In this document: piece after piece, positions 35,736-43,956 of the stretch
Position numbering within the stretch: position 1 is the first letter of the stretch
Layout of the letters: the number at the start of each line of letters is the position of its first letter
NCBI RefSeq assembly: GCF_035514885.1
Contig: NZ_DATJCH010000005.1
Span: 62,001 to 126,000, forward strand
DNA length: 64,000 nucleotides
Origin: Albibacterium sp035514885
GTDB taxonomy: Bacteria; Bacteroidota; Bacteroidia; Sphingobacteriales; Sphingobacteriaceae
Reading direction: 5' to 3'
Program-made: the position numbers and the translations under genes
Notes under the pieces: generated by a model
Databases searched by the model: none
What the model was told of the DNA's origin: nothing
What the model saw: the letters and a program-made list of their open reading frames with translations, nothing else

Positions 35736-36007
35736 GTCTATATGATTTTTTATCTTACGTTATAATGCCTGCATTAAGTATTGCTACTTTATTGGTGTTT
35801 TATAGGTTTATTATAGGACCGAATGTAATGGATAGGGTTGTAGCTCTTGAATTGCTTATTTCGATAGGTATCGCATCCATTACCATTTTTAGTATCGTGA
35901 GTGATAATGCTACTTTTCTTGATGTAGCAATGATTCTGGCTCTGATAGCTTTTTTGGGTACGGTAGCCTATTCTTATTATATTGAAAAAAAGGAAAAAAA
36001 TGAATGA
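35732..36007 (+). CDS. mrpF: Mrp-type Na+/H+ antiporter subunit F
   Basis: A 91-residue three-helix membrane protein. FIIGPNVMDRVVALELL and DVAMILALIAFLGTVAYSYYIEK are the family signatures (GPxxxDRVxAxD-like and FLGTVAxA). It overlaps mrpE by 4 bp and mrpG by 8 bp. Confidence 0.94.
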   Translation: MSLYDFLSYVIMPALSIATLLVFYRFIIGPNVMDRVVALELLISIGIASITIFSIVSDNATFLDVAMILALIAFLGTVAYSYYIEKKEKNE

Positions 36008-36371
36008 TGTATTGATAATGATATTTAGTGGCTTAGGTGTATTATTTATTTTAATTGCCTCTATTGGTATTGTAAGAATGCCGGATTTCTTTCTGCGTCT
36101 TTCGGTTACCGTAAAAGCAACTACTTTGGGGGTTGGTTTTATTTTGTTAAGTACAGTGATTTATTTTGGAGAGCTATCTGTTACAACCAAGGCTTTGGCA
36201 ATTGTTCTTTTTCTTTTATTAACCTCGCCGGTTGGAGCTCAATTAATAGGCCGGGTTTCATACTTTACTGGTACAAAGCTTTGGAAGAACTCTGTACTGG
36301 ATGAACTGAAAGGAAAGTACAATGAGAAAACACATGTTTTGGGCAGTGAGGATGAGGAGAATAAAAATTAA
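36000..36371 (+). CDS. mrpG: Mrp-type Na+/H+ antiporter subunit G
   Basis: A 123-residue three-helix membrane protein, the last Mrp subunit. GIVRMPDFFLRLSVTVKATTLGVG is the diagnostic segment (RxPDxxxRLHAxTKAxTLG in relatives). The ATG at 36000 was chosen over 35982, whose extra residues are a lysine-rich tail read from the mrpF end. A charged tail (KGKYNEKTHV) follows the last helix. The following lipoprotein gene starts 11 bp later and is probably in the same transcript. Confidence 0.94.
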   Translation: MNDVLIMIFSGLGVLFILIASIGIVRMPDFFLRLSVTVKATTLGVGFILLSTVIYFGELSVTTKALAIVLFLLLTSPVGAQLIGRVSYFTGTKLWKNSVLDELKGKYNEKTHVLGSEDEENKN

Positions 36372-36382
36372 AAATTAATTCC

Positions 36383-37312
36383 ATGAGACTTTTATCAAGA
36401 TTGACATTGATTTTGTTGGTTATGGGCTCTTGCACCATGACCGGGTCTTTTACGTCCTTATCAACCGATAAAACAAATATTGAACTAAAGACTCTCGATA
36501 ATTTATATCAATTTCTGACGCACTCAGATAATAGGATTCCATTAATTAGCGCACATCGGGGAGGACCAGAACCAGGCTATCCGGAAAATGCGATCGAAAC
36601 CTTTGAAAAGTCGGCCCAAAGGCAACCATTAATTATTGAGTGTGATGTTGCCCTTAGTAAAGACTCCGTTTTAGTACTAATGCATGATGACAAGCTGGAT
36701 CGGACAAGCGATGGTAGAGGTTCTGTTGGAGATTATACCTTTAAGGAGCTTCAGGATTTTAGATTGAAGGATAATGATGGTCAATTGACTTCCTATAAGA
36801 TTCCAAGTTTGGAAGCAGCTTTGGAATGGGGGGCAGGAAAGGTGGTTTATACTTTAGATATAAAGAGAAATGTTCCTTATGAACTGGTTGTTGATTTAAT
36901 TCGTAAGAAGAAGGCGGCTCCTTATGCAATTCTTATAACTTATTCGGCTACACAGGCTGCCAAGGTTCATAGGCTGGCTCCGGAGATGATGATATCCGCC
37001 TCTATTGCTAAGCCGGAAGACCTGATACGATTAAATGATTACGGTGTGCCTGATAACCGCTTAGTTGCTTTTGTGGGAACAAGTGAAGCTCAACCGGAGA
37101 CTTATCAGTTTTTACATGAGCACGGCATTCTATGTATTTTGGGAACAATGGGTAATTTGGATGCTCAGGCAGAAGCGAGAGGAGATGTGCTCTATTTTGA
37201 TATGATAGATCGGGGTGCAGATATTTTATCAACTGATCGGCCGGTGGAAGCGGGGATTCAACTTCAGAAATACCGTGTAGATAATCGTTTAAGTTCTGAA
37301 TTTATTAAGTGA
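36383..37312 (+). CDS. glycerophosphodiester phosphodiesterase, lipoprotein
   Basis: A 309-residue GDPD-family hydrolase that splits glycerophosphodiesters into glycerol-3-phosphate and an alcohol. The active site is complete: SAHRGGPEPGYPENAIETF (His-Arg and PEN), ECDVALSKD (Glu, Asp) and LMHDDKLDRTSDGRG (His). The N terminus is a lipoprotein signal with lipobox VMGSC, so the enzyme is anchored by Cys17 in the inner or outer membrane. It would need LspA and Lnt, both encoded in this window. It lies 11 bp after mrpG and may be part of the Mrp transcript; no functional link is known. Confidence 0.93.
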   Translation: MRLLSRLTLILLVMGSCTMTGSFTSLSTDKTNIELKTLDNLYQFLTHSDNRIPLISAHRGGPEPGYPENAIETFEKSAQRQPLIIECDVALSKDSVLVLMHDDKLDRTSDGRGSVGDYTFKELQDFRLKDNDGQLTSYKIPSLEAALEWGAGKVVYTLDIKRNVPYELVVDLIRKKKAAPYAILITYSATQAAKVHRLAPEMMISASIAKPEDLIRLNDYGVPDNRLVAFVGTSEAQPETYQFLHEHGILCILGTMGNLDAQAEARGDVLYFDMIDRGADILSTDRPVEAGIQLQKYRVDNRLSSEFIK

Positions 37313-37396
37313 TACTTGTTTATTGGAAGGGCTTTTTTTAAAATCCTTTCTTAAATAATCGCAATTTTGCTTATCATTGTGCTATAAATATTTTCT

Positions 37397-38521
37397 ATGA
37401 GATTCATCGTATCTACCTCAGTTTTATTAAAGCAGTTACAGGCCGTTAATGGTGCATCAAGCAGTAGTACAGTGTTGCCTATTCTTGAGAATTTCCTGTT
37501 TGAGATCAAAGATGGTATCCTGACGATCTCTGCAACAGACTTGCAAACAAGTATGGTTACTTTCTTACAGGTTGAATCTAAGGAAGAAGGTAAAATTGCG
37601 GTTCCGTCTAAAATACTTTTGGATACATTAAAGACTCTACCTGACCAGCCGATTGCTTTTACGGTAGATCCGGCGACTTCGGCTATTGAAATTAGCGCAG
37701 GCGATGGTAAGTATAAATTGACAGGAGAGAGTGCGGATGATTTTCCGAAGATACCGGTAGTTGAGAATGCTTCTTCCGTATCAATAGCAGCTTCTGTTTT
37801 AGCTGAATCAATTAATAAAACAATATTTGCGGTAAGTAATGATGAATTAAGACCTGCAATGACAGGCGTTTATTGTCATCTGACGCCCAAAAGTACAACC
37901 TTTGTAGGCACTGATGCTCATAAATTAGTTAGGTATCGGAGAACGGATGTGCGTTCTGAGACAGAAGCTTCTTTGATCTTACCGAAAAAGGCTTTGTCTT
38001 TATTAAAGGCTTCTCTTCCTTCAGAAGATGTTACGGTTTCTATTGAGTATAATGCTACCAGTGCTTTCTTTAAGTTCGGCAATATTAATTTGATCTGCCG
38101 TTTAATTGATGAACGTTACCCAGATTATGAAGCCGTTATTCCAACATTAAATCCAAATAAATTATCTATTGATCGTGTATTATTTTTAAACTCATTACGC
38201 AGAGTGGTGATTTATGCTAATAAGACAACTCATCAGGTACGATTAAAAATTGCTGGTAGCGAATTGAATATTTCATCGGAAGATCTGGATTTCTCGAACG
38301 AGGCTCATGAACGTTTAAGCTGTCAGTTTGAAGGAGAAGATATGGAGATTGGGTTTAATGCTAAATTTCTGATTGAAATGCTTAACAATTTAGATTGTGA
38401 GGAAGTGCAGTTGGAAATGAGTACATCAAATCGTGCTGGTCTGCTAACACCTTCCGTTTCAGAGGAGAACGAAGATGTATTGATGTTGGTTATGCCGGTT
38501 ATGCTAAATAACCAGGGTTAA
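37397..38521 (+). CDS. dnaN: DNA polymerase III beta subunit (sliding clamp)
   Basis: A 374-residue clamp protein that forms a ring around DNA and tethers polymerases, including DinB via its QVDLF motif. The three clamp domains are visible as repeats; RFIVSTSVLLKQLQAVNG starts the first and VMLVMPVMLNN closes the third. Length is normal. It is not next to dnaA or recF here, unlike in many bacteria, but this separation is common in Bacteroidota. An 84-bp gap separates it from the lipoprotein gene. Confidence 0.98.
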   Translation: MRFIVSTSVLLKQLQAVNGASSSSTVLPILENFLFEIKDGILTISATDLQTSMVTFLQVESKEEGKIAVPSKILLDTLKTLPDQPIAFTVDPATSAIEISAGDGKYKLTGESADDFPKIPVVENASSVSIAASVLAESINKTIFAVSNDELRPAMTGVYCHLTPKSTTFVGTDAHKLVRYRRTDVRSETEASLILPKKALSLLKASLPSEDVTVSIEYNATSAFFKFGNINLICRLIDERYPDYEAVIPTLNPNKLSIDRVLFLNSLRRVVIYANKTTHQVRLKIAGSELNISSEDLDFSNEAHERLSCQFEGEDMEIGFNAKFLIEMLNNLDCEEVQLEMSTSNRAGLLTPSVSEENEDVLMLVMPVMLNNQG

Positions 38522-38563
38522 TAGAAGACCTTCTAGTACGTTCTTTCTTATATCTTATATAAA

Positions 38564-39211
38564 GTGGAAATAATTCAAACGCTTATAGATTTTGTTCTTC
38601 ATATTGATGAACATCTTGTTGATATTGTAAACTCCTATCAAACCTGGACTTACCTTATTCTTTTTTTGATTGTTTTTGCTGAAACGGGATTTGTGGTGAC
38701 TCCCTTTTTGCCAGGCGATTCTTTGTTGTTTGCAACTGGTGCAATCATTGCAAAACCGGAGACTGATTTGAATATTTTTGTGATGTGGGCTATTTTTGTC
38801 AGTGCAGGCTTTTTAGGCGACTGGTTGAATTATCATATCGGAGAATATTTCGGTCCGAAGGCCTTTAGTGGTAAAATTAAATTCCTGAAAAAGGAGTATT
38901 TAGATAAGACTCAGGCCTTCTATGATAAGCACGGTGGGAAAACGATAATCTATGCTCGTTTTATTCCTATAGTACGCACTTTTGCGCCTTTCGTTGCCGG
39001 TGTAGGAACGATGAGTTATGCCAGGTTTGCTTCTTATAATATAATAGGTGCCTTGTTGTGGGTAACAAGCTTTTTGTTTTTAGGTTATTTCTTTGGTGGC
39101 CTGCCTATTATCAAAGATAATTTCACGGTCGTTATTTTCGCTATTATTATTCTTTCTATTATTCCCCCTATTATTGAGGTTTTTCGAAACAGGAAGAAAG
39201 ACCATAAATAA
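38564..39211 (+). CDS. DedA-family membrane protein
   Basis: A 215-residue DedA/VTT-domain membrane protein. The conserved charged sites are seen in FAETGFVVTPFLPGDSLLFATG, FLGDWLNYHIGEYFG and IYARFIPIVRTFAPFVAGVGTM. DedA proteins are thought to be lipid (undecaprenyl phosphate or phospholipid) transporters or scramblases needed for envelope homeostasis. No ATG precedes the conserved region in frame, so a GTG at 38564 is the likely start. It ends 141 bp before rplC, in the gap that holds the ribosomal promoter. Confidence 0.93.
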   Translation: MEIIQTLIDFVLHIDEHLVDIVNSYQTWTYLILFLIVFAETGFVVTPFLPGDSLLFATGAIIAKPETDLNIFVMWAIFVSAGFLGDWLNYHIGEYFGPKAFSGKIKFLKKEYLDKTQAFYDKHGGKTIIYARFIPIVRTFAPFVAGVGTMSYARFASYNIIGALLWVTSFLFLGYFFGGLPIIKDNFTVVIFAIIILSIIPPIIEVFRNRKKDHK

Positions 39212-39245
39212 TCTCTCAAAATAGCTGAAAAATTTTCTCTAAGTA

Positions 39246-39276
39246 TTTGATACTTATTGTAATTTTTCTATCTTTG
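39246..39276 (+). promoter_or_regulatory. near-consensus promoter of the ribosomal protein supercluster
   Basis: TTTG at 39246-39249 and TATCTTTG at 39269-39276 are separated by exactly 19 bp, an exact match to the Bacteroidota consensus TTTG-N19-TAnnTTTG. The start of transcription would be near 39283. This is the best promoter match in the window and marks rplC as the first gene of the operon. Confidence 0.85.
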
Positions 39277-39282
39277 CCGTCC

Positions 39283-39352
39283 CTTAGGGAATTACTATGT
39301 CTTGAGCGAAGCCCTACTGCTTCGATGGACACAAACAGAAATTAAAAGAAAA
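39283..39352 (+). promoter_or_regulatory. 5' leader of rplC with hairpin
   Basis: About 70 bp separate the predicted start of transcription from the rplC ATG at 39353. The leader can form a perfect 6-bp hairpin, CGAAGC-loop of 6-GCTTCG, at 39307-39324. Ribosomal operons are often controlled by a product binding to such a leader (L4 in E. coli S10); here only the fold is seen and the regulator is inferred. Confidence 0.45.
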
Positions 39353-39967
39353 ATGTCAGGAATTATTGGAAAAAAAGTAGGAATGACCAGCATTTTCGAC
39401 GAACAAGGACGGAATATTCCTTGTACGGTTATCGAAGCTGGCCCGTGCGTGGTAACGCAGATACGCACGGAAGAAAAAGATGGCTATGCTGCTGTTCAAA
39501 TTGCTTTCGACGAAAAGAAAGAAAAGAACACAACGGCCTCTTTGAAAGGGCACTTTGCTAAAGCAAATACAACGCCTAAGCGTAAATTAGTTGAATTTGG
39601 AACGTTCCCCGATGAGAAAGCTTTGGGTGATGTTGTTACTGTATCAATTTTCTCAGAAGGAGATTTTATTGATGTAGTTGGAACATCAAAAGGAAAAGGT
39701 TTCCAAGGTGTTGTTAAACGCCATGGATTTGCCGGTTCTGCTCAAACTCATGGTCAGAAAAGCCGTTTACGTGCTCCAGGGTCAGTAGGTGCTGCATCTT
39801 GGCCTTCGCGTGTATTTAAAGGTATGAGAATGGCTGGTCGTATGGGTGGTGATCGTGTTAAGGTTCAGAACTTACAAATACTTAAGGTTTATGAAGACAA
39901 AAACCTTATTGTAGTTAGTGGTTCTATTCCGGGAGCGAAAGGTTCTTACGTAATCGTAGATAAATAA
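39353..39967 (+). CDS. rplC: 50S ribosomal protein L3
   Basis: A 204-residue large-subunit protein that binds near the peptidyl-transferase centre. It starts MSGIIGKKVGMTSIFDE and contains the loop KGKGFQGVVKRHGF and GSVGAASWPSRVFKGMRMAGRMGG, both typical of L3. The ATG at 39353 was chosen over an in-frame start at 39302, which would lie in the leader. It is the first gene of the cluster; rpsJ, which normally precedes it, is replaced by a DedA gene and a promoter. Confidence 0.98.
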   Translation: MSGIIGKKVGMTSIFDEQGRNIPCTVIEAGPCVVTQIRTEEKDGYAAVQIAFDEKKEKNTTASLKGHFAKANTTPKRKLVEFGTFPDEKALGDVVTVSIFSEGDFIDVVGTSKGKGFQGVVKRHGFAGSAQTHGQKSRLRAPGSVGAASWPSRVFKGMRMAGRMGGDRVKVQNLQILKVYEDKNLIVVSGSIPGAKGSYVIVDK

Positions 39968-39971
39968 GAAG

Positions 39972-40601
39972 ATGGAAGTTAAAGTTTTAAACATATCAGG
40001 TAAAGAAACAGGTGCCAAGGTGCAACTTCCTGAAGCAATATTTGGTGTTGAGCCTAACGATCATGCTATTTATTTAGATGTTAAGCAATATCTTGCGAAT
40101 CAAAGACAAGGTACTCATAAGTCTAAACAACGTAATGAAATAGCTGGTTCAACCCGTAAATTACACAAACAAAAAGGTACTGGTGGTGCTCGTGCTGGTA
40201 GTATTAAATCACCTTTATTTAATGGTGGAGGTCGTATCTTCGGTCCGCAACCACGTGATTACAGCTTCAAACTTAACAAGAAATTGAAAGTTGTAGCTCG
40301 TAAATCTGCATTAAGCTATAAGGCTAAGGATAGTAATATTTTAATTTTGGACGAAGTTGCTTTCGACTCAGTTAAAACTAAGAACTATGCTAAAATGATT
40401 GCTGACTTAAACGTTTCTAACGAAAAAACCTTAATGGTTTTACCGGCAATTAATAACAACGTTTATTTATCCAGCAGAAACCTTAAAAAAGTAAAAGTTA
40501 TTACTGCCGCTGAATTGAACACATATGATGTTCTTAATGCAGGTAAATTATTACTTACGTTGGATTCTGTTAAAATTTTGGAGGAGGCATTGGCCAAGTA
40601 A
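39972..40601 (+). CDS. rplD: 50S ribosomal protein L4
   Basis: A 209-residue protein with the exit-tunnel loop RKLHKQKGTGGARAGS and the conserved GGGRIFGPQPRDYSFKLNKK segment. In E. coli L4 is also the translational and transcriptional repressor of the S10 operon, so it is the first candidate to bind the leader at 39283-39352. It lies 4 bp after rplC. Confidence 0.98.
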   Translation: MEVKVLNISGKETGAKVQLPEAIFGVEPNDHAIYLDVKQYLANQRQGTHKSKQRNEIAGSTRKLHKQKGTGGARAGSIKSPLFNGGGRIFGPQPRDYSFKLNKKLKVVARKSALSYKAKDSNILILDEVAFDSVKTKNYAKMIADLNVSNEKTLMVLPAINNNVYLSSRNLKKVKVITAAELNTYDVLNAGKLLLTLDSVKILEEALAK

Positions 40602-40602
40602 G

Positions 40603-40896
40603 ATGGAAATATTAAAGAAACCAATACTAACAGAGAAAGCATCTACTTTAACAGAAAAGTTAAATCGTTACGCTTTTCAAGTAGATCATAGAGCAAACAA
40701 GTTGCAAATTAAAGCCGCTGTTGAAAAAATGTTTGGCGTTCAGGTTAAATCGGTAAACACTTCGGTTGTTACTGGTAAGATGAAATCTCGTCAAACAAAA
40801 ACAGGGATTGCATCTGGCCGCGTTGCAAAATATAAAAAGGCTATCATCACTTTAAATGATGGCGATATTATTGACTTTTACAGTACTATACAATAA
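40603..40896 (+). CDS. rplW: 50S ribosomal protein L23
   Basis: A 97-residue exit-tunnel protein that forms part of the docking site for trigger factor and SRP. It opens with MEILKKPILTEKASTL and contains YAFQVDHRANKLQIKAAVEKMFGVQV. The ATG at 40603 was chosen because an upstream in-frame start lies inside rplD. Gap to rplD is 1 bp. Confidence 0.97.
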   Translation: MEILKKPILTEKASTLTEKLNRYAFQVDHRANKLQIKAAVEKMFGVQVKSVNTSVVTGKMKSRQTKTGIASGRVAKYKKAIITLNDGDIIDFYSTIQ

Positions 40897-40899
40897 AAC

Positions 40900-41724
40900 A
40901 TGGCAGTTAAAAGATTCAAACCGGTAACACCTGGTACTCGCTTTAGAGTGGGCGCTGACTATTCTGGAGTTACAACAAATGTTCCTGAAAAATCATTAGT
41001 TGTGAAAATCAAGAAGTCAGGTGGAAGAAATAATTCCGGTAAAATGACTATGCGTAATCTCGGTGGGGGACATAAAAGATCATACCGATTGATAGATTTT
41101 AAACGCGATAAAAAAGATATCCCCGCTACAGTTGCTACAATAGAATATGATCCAAACCGTTCTGCACGTATTGCATTATTGCATTATGCAGATGGTGAGA
41201 AGCGTTACATTATCGCTCCTGAAGGATTAGCTGTAGGACAAGTTATTATCTCTGGCGATGAAGTTGCTCCTGAAATAGGAAATACTTTACCTTTGAAGAA
41301 GATTCCTTTAGGTTCTATTATTCATAACATTGAATTGAACCCTGGACAAGGTGGTACGATAGCACGTAGTGCTGGTACTTATGCACAATTATCTGCTCGT
41401 GATGGTAAATATGCAATTATCAAATTGCCTTCAGGAGAAACGAGAATGATTTTAGCTACTTGCTTAGCTACTTTAGGTTCGGTATCGAATCATGAGAGAG
41501 CAAATCAGGTTATGGGTAAAGCTGGTGCTAAACGTTGGTTAGGCCGTCGTCCTCGCGTTCGTGGTGTTGCTATGAACCCTGTGGATCACCCTATGGGAGG
41601 TGGTGAAGGAAGGACATCTGGAGGTCACCCACGTTCAAGAAACGGTATATTAGCTAAAGGCTTTAAAACACGTGATAAGAAAAAAGTATCGAATCGTTAC
41701 ATCATTGAGAGAAGGAAGAAATAA
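40900..41724 (+). CDS. rplB: 50S ribosomal protein L2
   Basis: A 274-residue protein of the peptidyl-transferase region. RNNSGKMTMRNLGGGHKRSYR and RGVAMNPVDHPMGGGEGRTSGG are universal L2 segments, the second including the conserved histidine. It overlaps rpsS by one base. Confidence 0.98.
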   Translation: MAVKRFKPVTPGTRFRVGADYSGVTTNVPEKSLVVKIKKSGGRNNSGKMTMRNLGGGHKRSYRLIDFKRDKKDIPATVATIEYDPNRSARIALLHYADGEKRYIIAPEGLAVGQVIISGDEVAPEIGNTLPLKKIPLGSIIHNIELNPGQGGTIARSAGTYAQLSARDGKYAIIKLPSGETRMILATCLATLGSVSNHERANQVMGKAGAKRWLGRRPRVRGVAMNPVDHPMGGGEGRTSGGHPRSRNGILAKGFKTRDKKKVSNRYIIERRKK

Positions 41725-41990
41725 TGGCACGTTCAATTAAAAAAGGTCCTTATATAGACCATAACTTAGAGAGAAAAGTTCTTTCTATGAATGAAACCAG
41801 CAAGAAATCAGTAGTTAAGACTTGGTCGCGCAGATCAATGATTTCACCAGATTTTGTTGGCCATACCTTCGCGGTACATAACGGTAATAAATTTATTCCG
41901 GTTTACGTTACGGAAAACATGGTTGGCCATAAATTAGGAGAATTTGCCCCAACCAGAACATTTAGGGGTCACTCTGAAAAGAAAAGATAA
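41724..41990 (+). CDS. rpsS: 30S ribosomal protein S19
   Basis: An 88-residue small-subunit head protein. MARSIKKGPYIDHNL, TWSRRSMISPDFVGHTF and LGEFAPTRTFRGHS are diagnostic. It binds 16S rRNA with S13 and contacts tRNA in the A site. Confidence 0.98.
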   Translation: MARSIKKGPYIDHNLERKVLSMNETSKKSVVKTWSRRSMISPDFVGHTFAVHNGNKFIPVYVTENMVGHKLGEFAPTRTFRGHSEKKR

Positions 41991-41993
41991 GCA

Positions 41994-42362
41994 ATGGAAG
42001 CAGTAGCAAAATTAAATAATTGCCCTACGTCGCCACGCAAAATGCGTTTAGTAGTAGATTTAATCCGTGGTCAGCGCGTGGAGAAGGCACTATACATTTT
42101 AAAGTATACGAATAAAGAAGCCGCAATTCGAGTTGAGAAACTTTTATTATCGGCTATTAAGAACTGGGAGTCGAAAAATGAAGGTCAACGTCCTGAAGAA
42201 AGTGAATTGTTTGTAAAAACAATCTCTGTTGATGGAGGCCGTCAATTGAAAAGATTGAGACCAGCACCACAAGGTCGTGGTTACCGTATTCGTAAACGTT
42301 CAAACCACGTTACAGTAGTTGTAGATAGTAGTAAGAACTTGGTAGAAGCACAAACTAATTAA
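41994..42362 (+). CDS. rplV: 50S ribosomal protein L22
   Basis: A 122-residue protein with the exit-tunnel hairpin region RRLRPAPQGRGYRIRKRSNHVTVVV (here RLKR variant) and the opening NCPTSPRKMRLVVDLIRG. Mutations in this loop give macrolide resistance in other bacteria; the loop looks wild-type. It precedes rpsC by 4 bp. Confidence 0.97.
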   Translation: MEAVAKLNNCPTSPRKMRLVVDLIRGQRVEKALYILKYTNKEAAIRVEKLLLSAIKNWESKNEGQRPEESELFVKTISVDGGRQLKRLRPAPQGRGYRIRKRSNHVTVVVDSSKNLVEAQTN

Positions 42363-42366
42363 GGAA

Positions 42367-43152
42367 ATGGGACAAAAAGCACATCCAATAGGTAACAGAT
42401 TAGGAATCATCAAAGGTTGGGATTCTAACTGGTTCGGTGGCAACAACTACTCCGATAAATTAGTTGAAGATGAAAAAATAAGAAAGTATCTTTCTGTTCG
42501 TATTGCTAAAGGTGGCGTTTCGAAAATTGTTATCGAACGTACATTGAAACGCATTACCGTTACAATTCATACTGCTCGTCCGGGTATTGTGATTGGTAAA
42601 GGTGGACAAGAGGTTGATAAGATTAAAGAAGAATTAAAGAAGATCACTAAGAAAGACGTTCAAATCAATATTTTTGAAATTAAACGTCCTGAATTAGATG
42701 CTCAACTTGTTGCAGAAGGTGTAGCGAAACAGCTTGAGGCTCGTATTTCTTTCCGTAGAGCTATGAAAACTTCAATCGCCTCTACCATGAGAATGGGTGC
42801 AGAAGGTATTAAAATTATGTGTTCTGGTCGTTTAGGCGGTGCTGAAATGGCGCGTACAGAACAATATAAAGAAGGTAGAATTCCTTTGCATACTTTCCGT
42901 GCTGATATTGATTATGCTTTAGCAGAAGCTCATACTACCTATGGAAAAATAGGAGTTAAAGTTTGGATCTGTAAAGGTGAAGTATACGGTAAACGTGATC
43001 TATCTCCTAACATCGGTCAAACAAGCGGTCCTAAAGGTCGTGCTCCTGAAGGTGGTAGCGGAAATGCTGATCGTCGTCGTGGTGGAAATGATCGTCGTGG
43101 TGGTGGACATGGTGGACAAAACCGTGGTGGTGCAGGTAGAGGAAGAAATTAA
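42367..43152 (+). CDS. rpsC: 30S ribosomal protein S3 with Gly/Arg-rich tail
   Basis: A 261-residue protein; the core (about 1-215) has MGQKAHPIGNRLGI, the KH motif GIVIGKGGQEVDKI and GAEGIKIMCSGRLGGAEMART. S3 forms the mRNA entry site with S4 and S5. The last ~35 residues are an RG-rich tail (DRRRGGNDRRGGGHGGQNRGG), longer than in E. coli S3. The same DNA also stays open in another frame, but that has no independent support. A 46-bp gap separates it from rplP. Confidence 0.97.
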   Translation: MGQKAHPIGNRLGIIKGWDSNWFGGNNYSDKLVEDEKIRKYLSVRIAKGGVSKIVIERTLKRITVTIHTARPGIVIGKGGQEVDKIKEELKKITKKDVQINIFEIKRPELDAQLVAEGVAKQLEARISFRRAMKTSIASTMRMGAEGIKIMCSGRLGGAEMARTEQYKEGRIPLHTFRADIDYALAEAHTTYGKIGVKVWICKGEVYGKRDLSPNIGQTSGPKGRAPEGGSGNADRRRGGNDRRGGGHGGQNRGGAGRGRN

Positions 43153-43198
43153 TTTTTAACAATATTCTCCGTTTAATACGGAATTAAATAATACGAAC

Positions 43199-43621
43199 AT
43201 GTTACAGCCAAAAAGAACAAAGTTCAGAAAAATGCAGAAGGGACGTATGAAAGGTAATGCAGGCCGTGGTGCTGAGTTAGCTTTTGGTTCATTCGGTATT
43301 AAATCTTTAGAACCTGCTTGGATTACCAGCCGTCAAATAGAGGCTGCACGTATTGCCGTTACACGTTTTATGAAACGTGAAGGACAAGTATGGATTCGTG
43401 TATTCCCTGATAAACCAGTTACCAAAAAACCTGCAGAGGTTCGTATGGGTAAGGGTAAGGGTGCACCAGAATACTGGGTTGCTGTTGTACGCCCAGGCCG
43501 TATGTTATTTGAAGCTGAAGGTGTTTCTTTAGAAGTTGCTAAAGAAGCTTTACGCCTTGCTGCTCAAAAGCTACCGGTTCAAACTAAGTTTGTTATACGT
43601 AGAGATTACGTTGAAGCATAA
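43199..43621 (+). CDS. rplP: 50S ribosomal protein L16
   Basis: A 140-residue protein near the A-site tRNA and the central protuberance. MLQPKRTKFRKMQKGRMKG, AWITSRQIEAARIAVTRFMKR and MGKGKGAPEYWVAVVRPGR are typical. The residue hydroxylated by YcfD in E. coli (Arg81) falls in this last region. Confidence 0.98.
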   Translation: MLQPKRTKFRKMQKGRMKGNAGRGAELAFGSFGIKSLEPAWITSRQIEAARIAVTRFMKREGQVWIRVFPDKPVTKKPAEVRMGKGKGAPEYWVAVVRPGRMLFEAEGVSLEVAKEALRLAAQKLPVQTKFVIRRDYVEA

Positions 43622-43713
43622 ACATTGGCAGGTTTTTTTGTTTAAATTGCCTAGCCGTTACCGGGCAATTGTATCTAAAACAAAAAATGAGCTGAGATTA
43701 ACTGAAATATAAA
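43622..43713 (+). promoter_or_regulatory. structured gap between rplP and rpmC
   Basis: Unusually wide (92 bp) for this cluster. It contains a T-rich run (43632-43641) and a 7-bp hairpin, AATTGCC-N12-GGCAATT, at 43645-43670. There is no U-run after the hairpin, so it is not a classical terminator; an RNA processing or control site is possible. Confidence 0.35.
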
Positions 43714-43944
43714 ATGAAAAATTCAGAAATTTTAAATCTGACAACTGAAGAGATTGTAGATCAAATCACAGAAGAGAGAACTACACTCAGCAAATTAAAA
43801 TTTGCTCATGCTGTTTCTGCTATTGAGAATCCTAACCGGATTAAATATGCACGTAAAGCAATTGCACGTTTACAAACAGAATTAACAAATCGTAAATTGG
43901 CAGGTGCTTCTACAGAAGGTGAAACAGCCACTGAAGCTCAATAA
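43714..43944 (+). CDS. rpmC: 50S ribosomal protein L29
   Basis: A 76-residue helical protein near the exit tunnel. MKNSEILNLTTEEIVDQI, KLKFAHAVSAIENPNRI and RKAIARLQTELTNRKL match L29. A short Thr/Glu tail (GASTEGETATEAQ) extends past the core. Confidence 0.95.
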   Translation: MKNSEILNLTTEEIVDQITEERTTLSKLKFAHAVSAIENPNRIKYARKAIARLQTELTNRKLAGASTEGETATEAQ

Positions 43945-43956
43945 TTTAAAATCCAA

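Noticed and set aside
39302..39352. upstream in-frame start for rplC
   Set aside because: The extra 17 residues do not resemble L3 and the segment is better explained as the mRNA leader with a hairpin.
42977..43159. frame overlapping the rpsC tail
   Set aside because: It is valine-rich repeat read in another frame of the Gly/Arg codons and has no start or family support.
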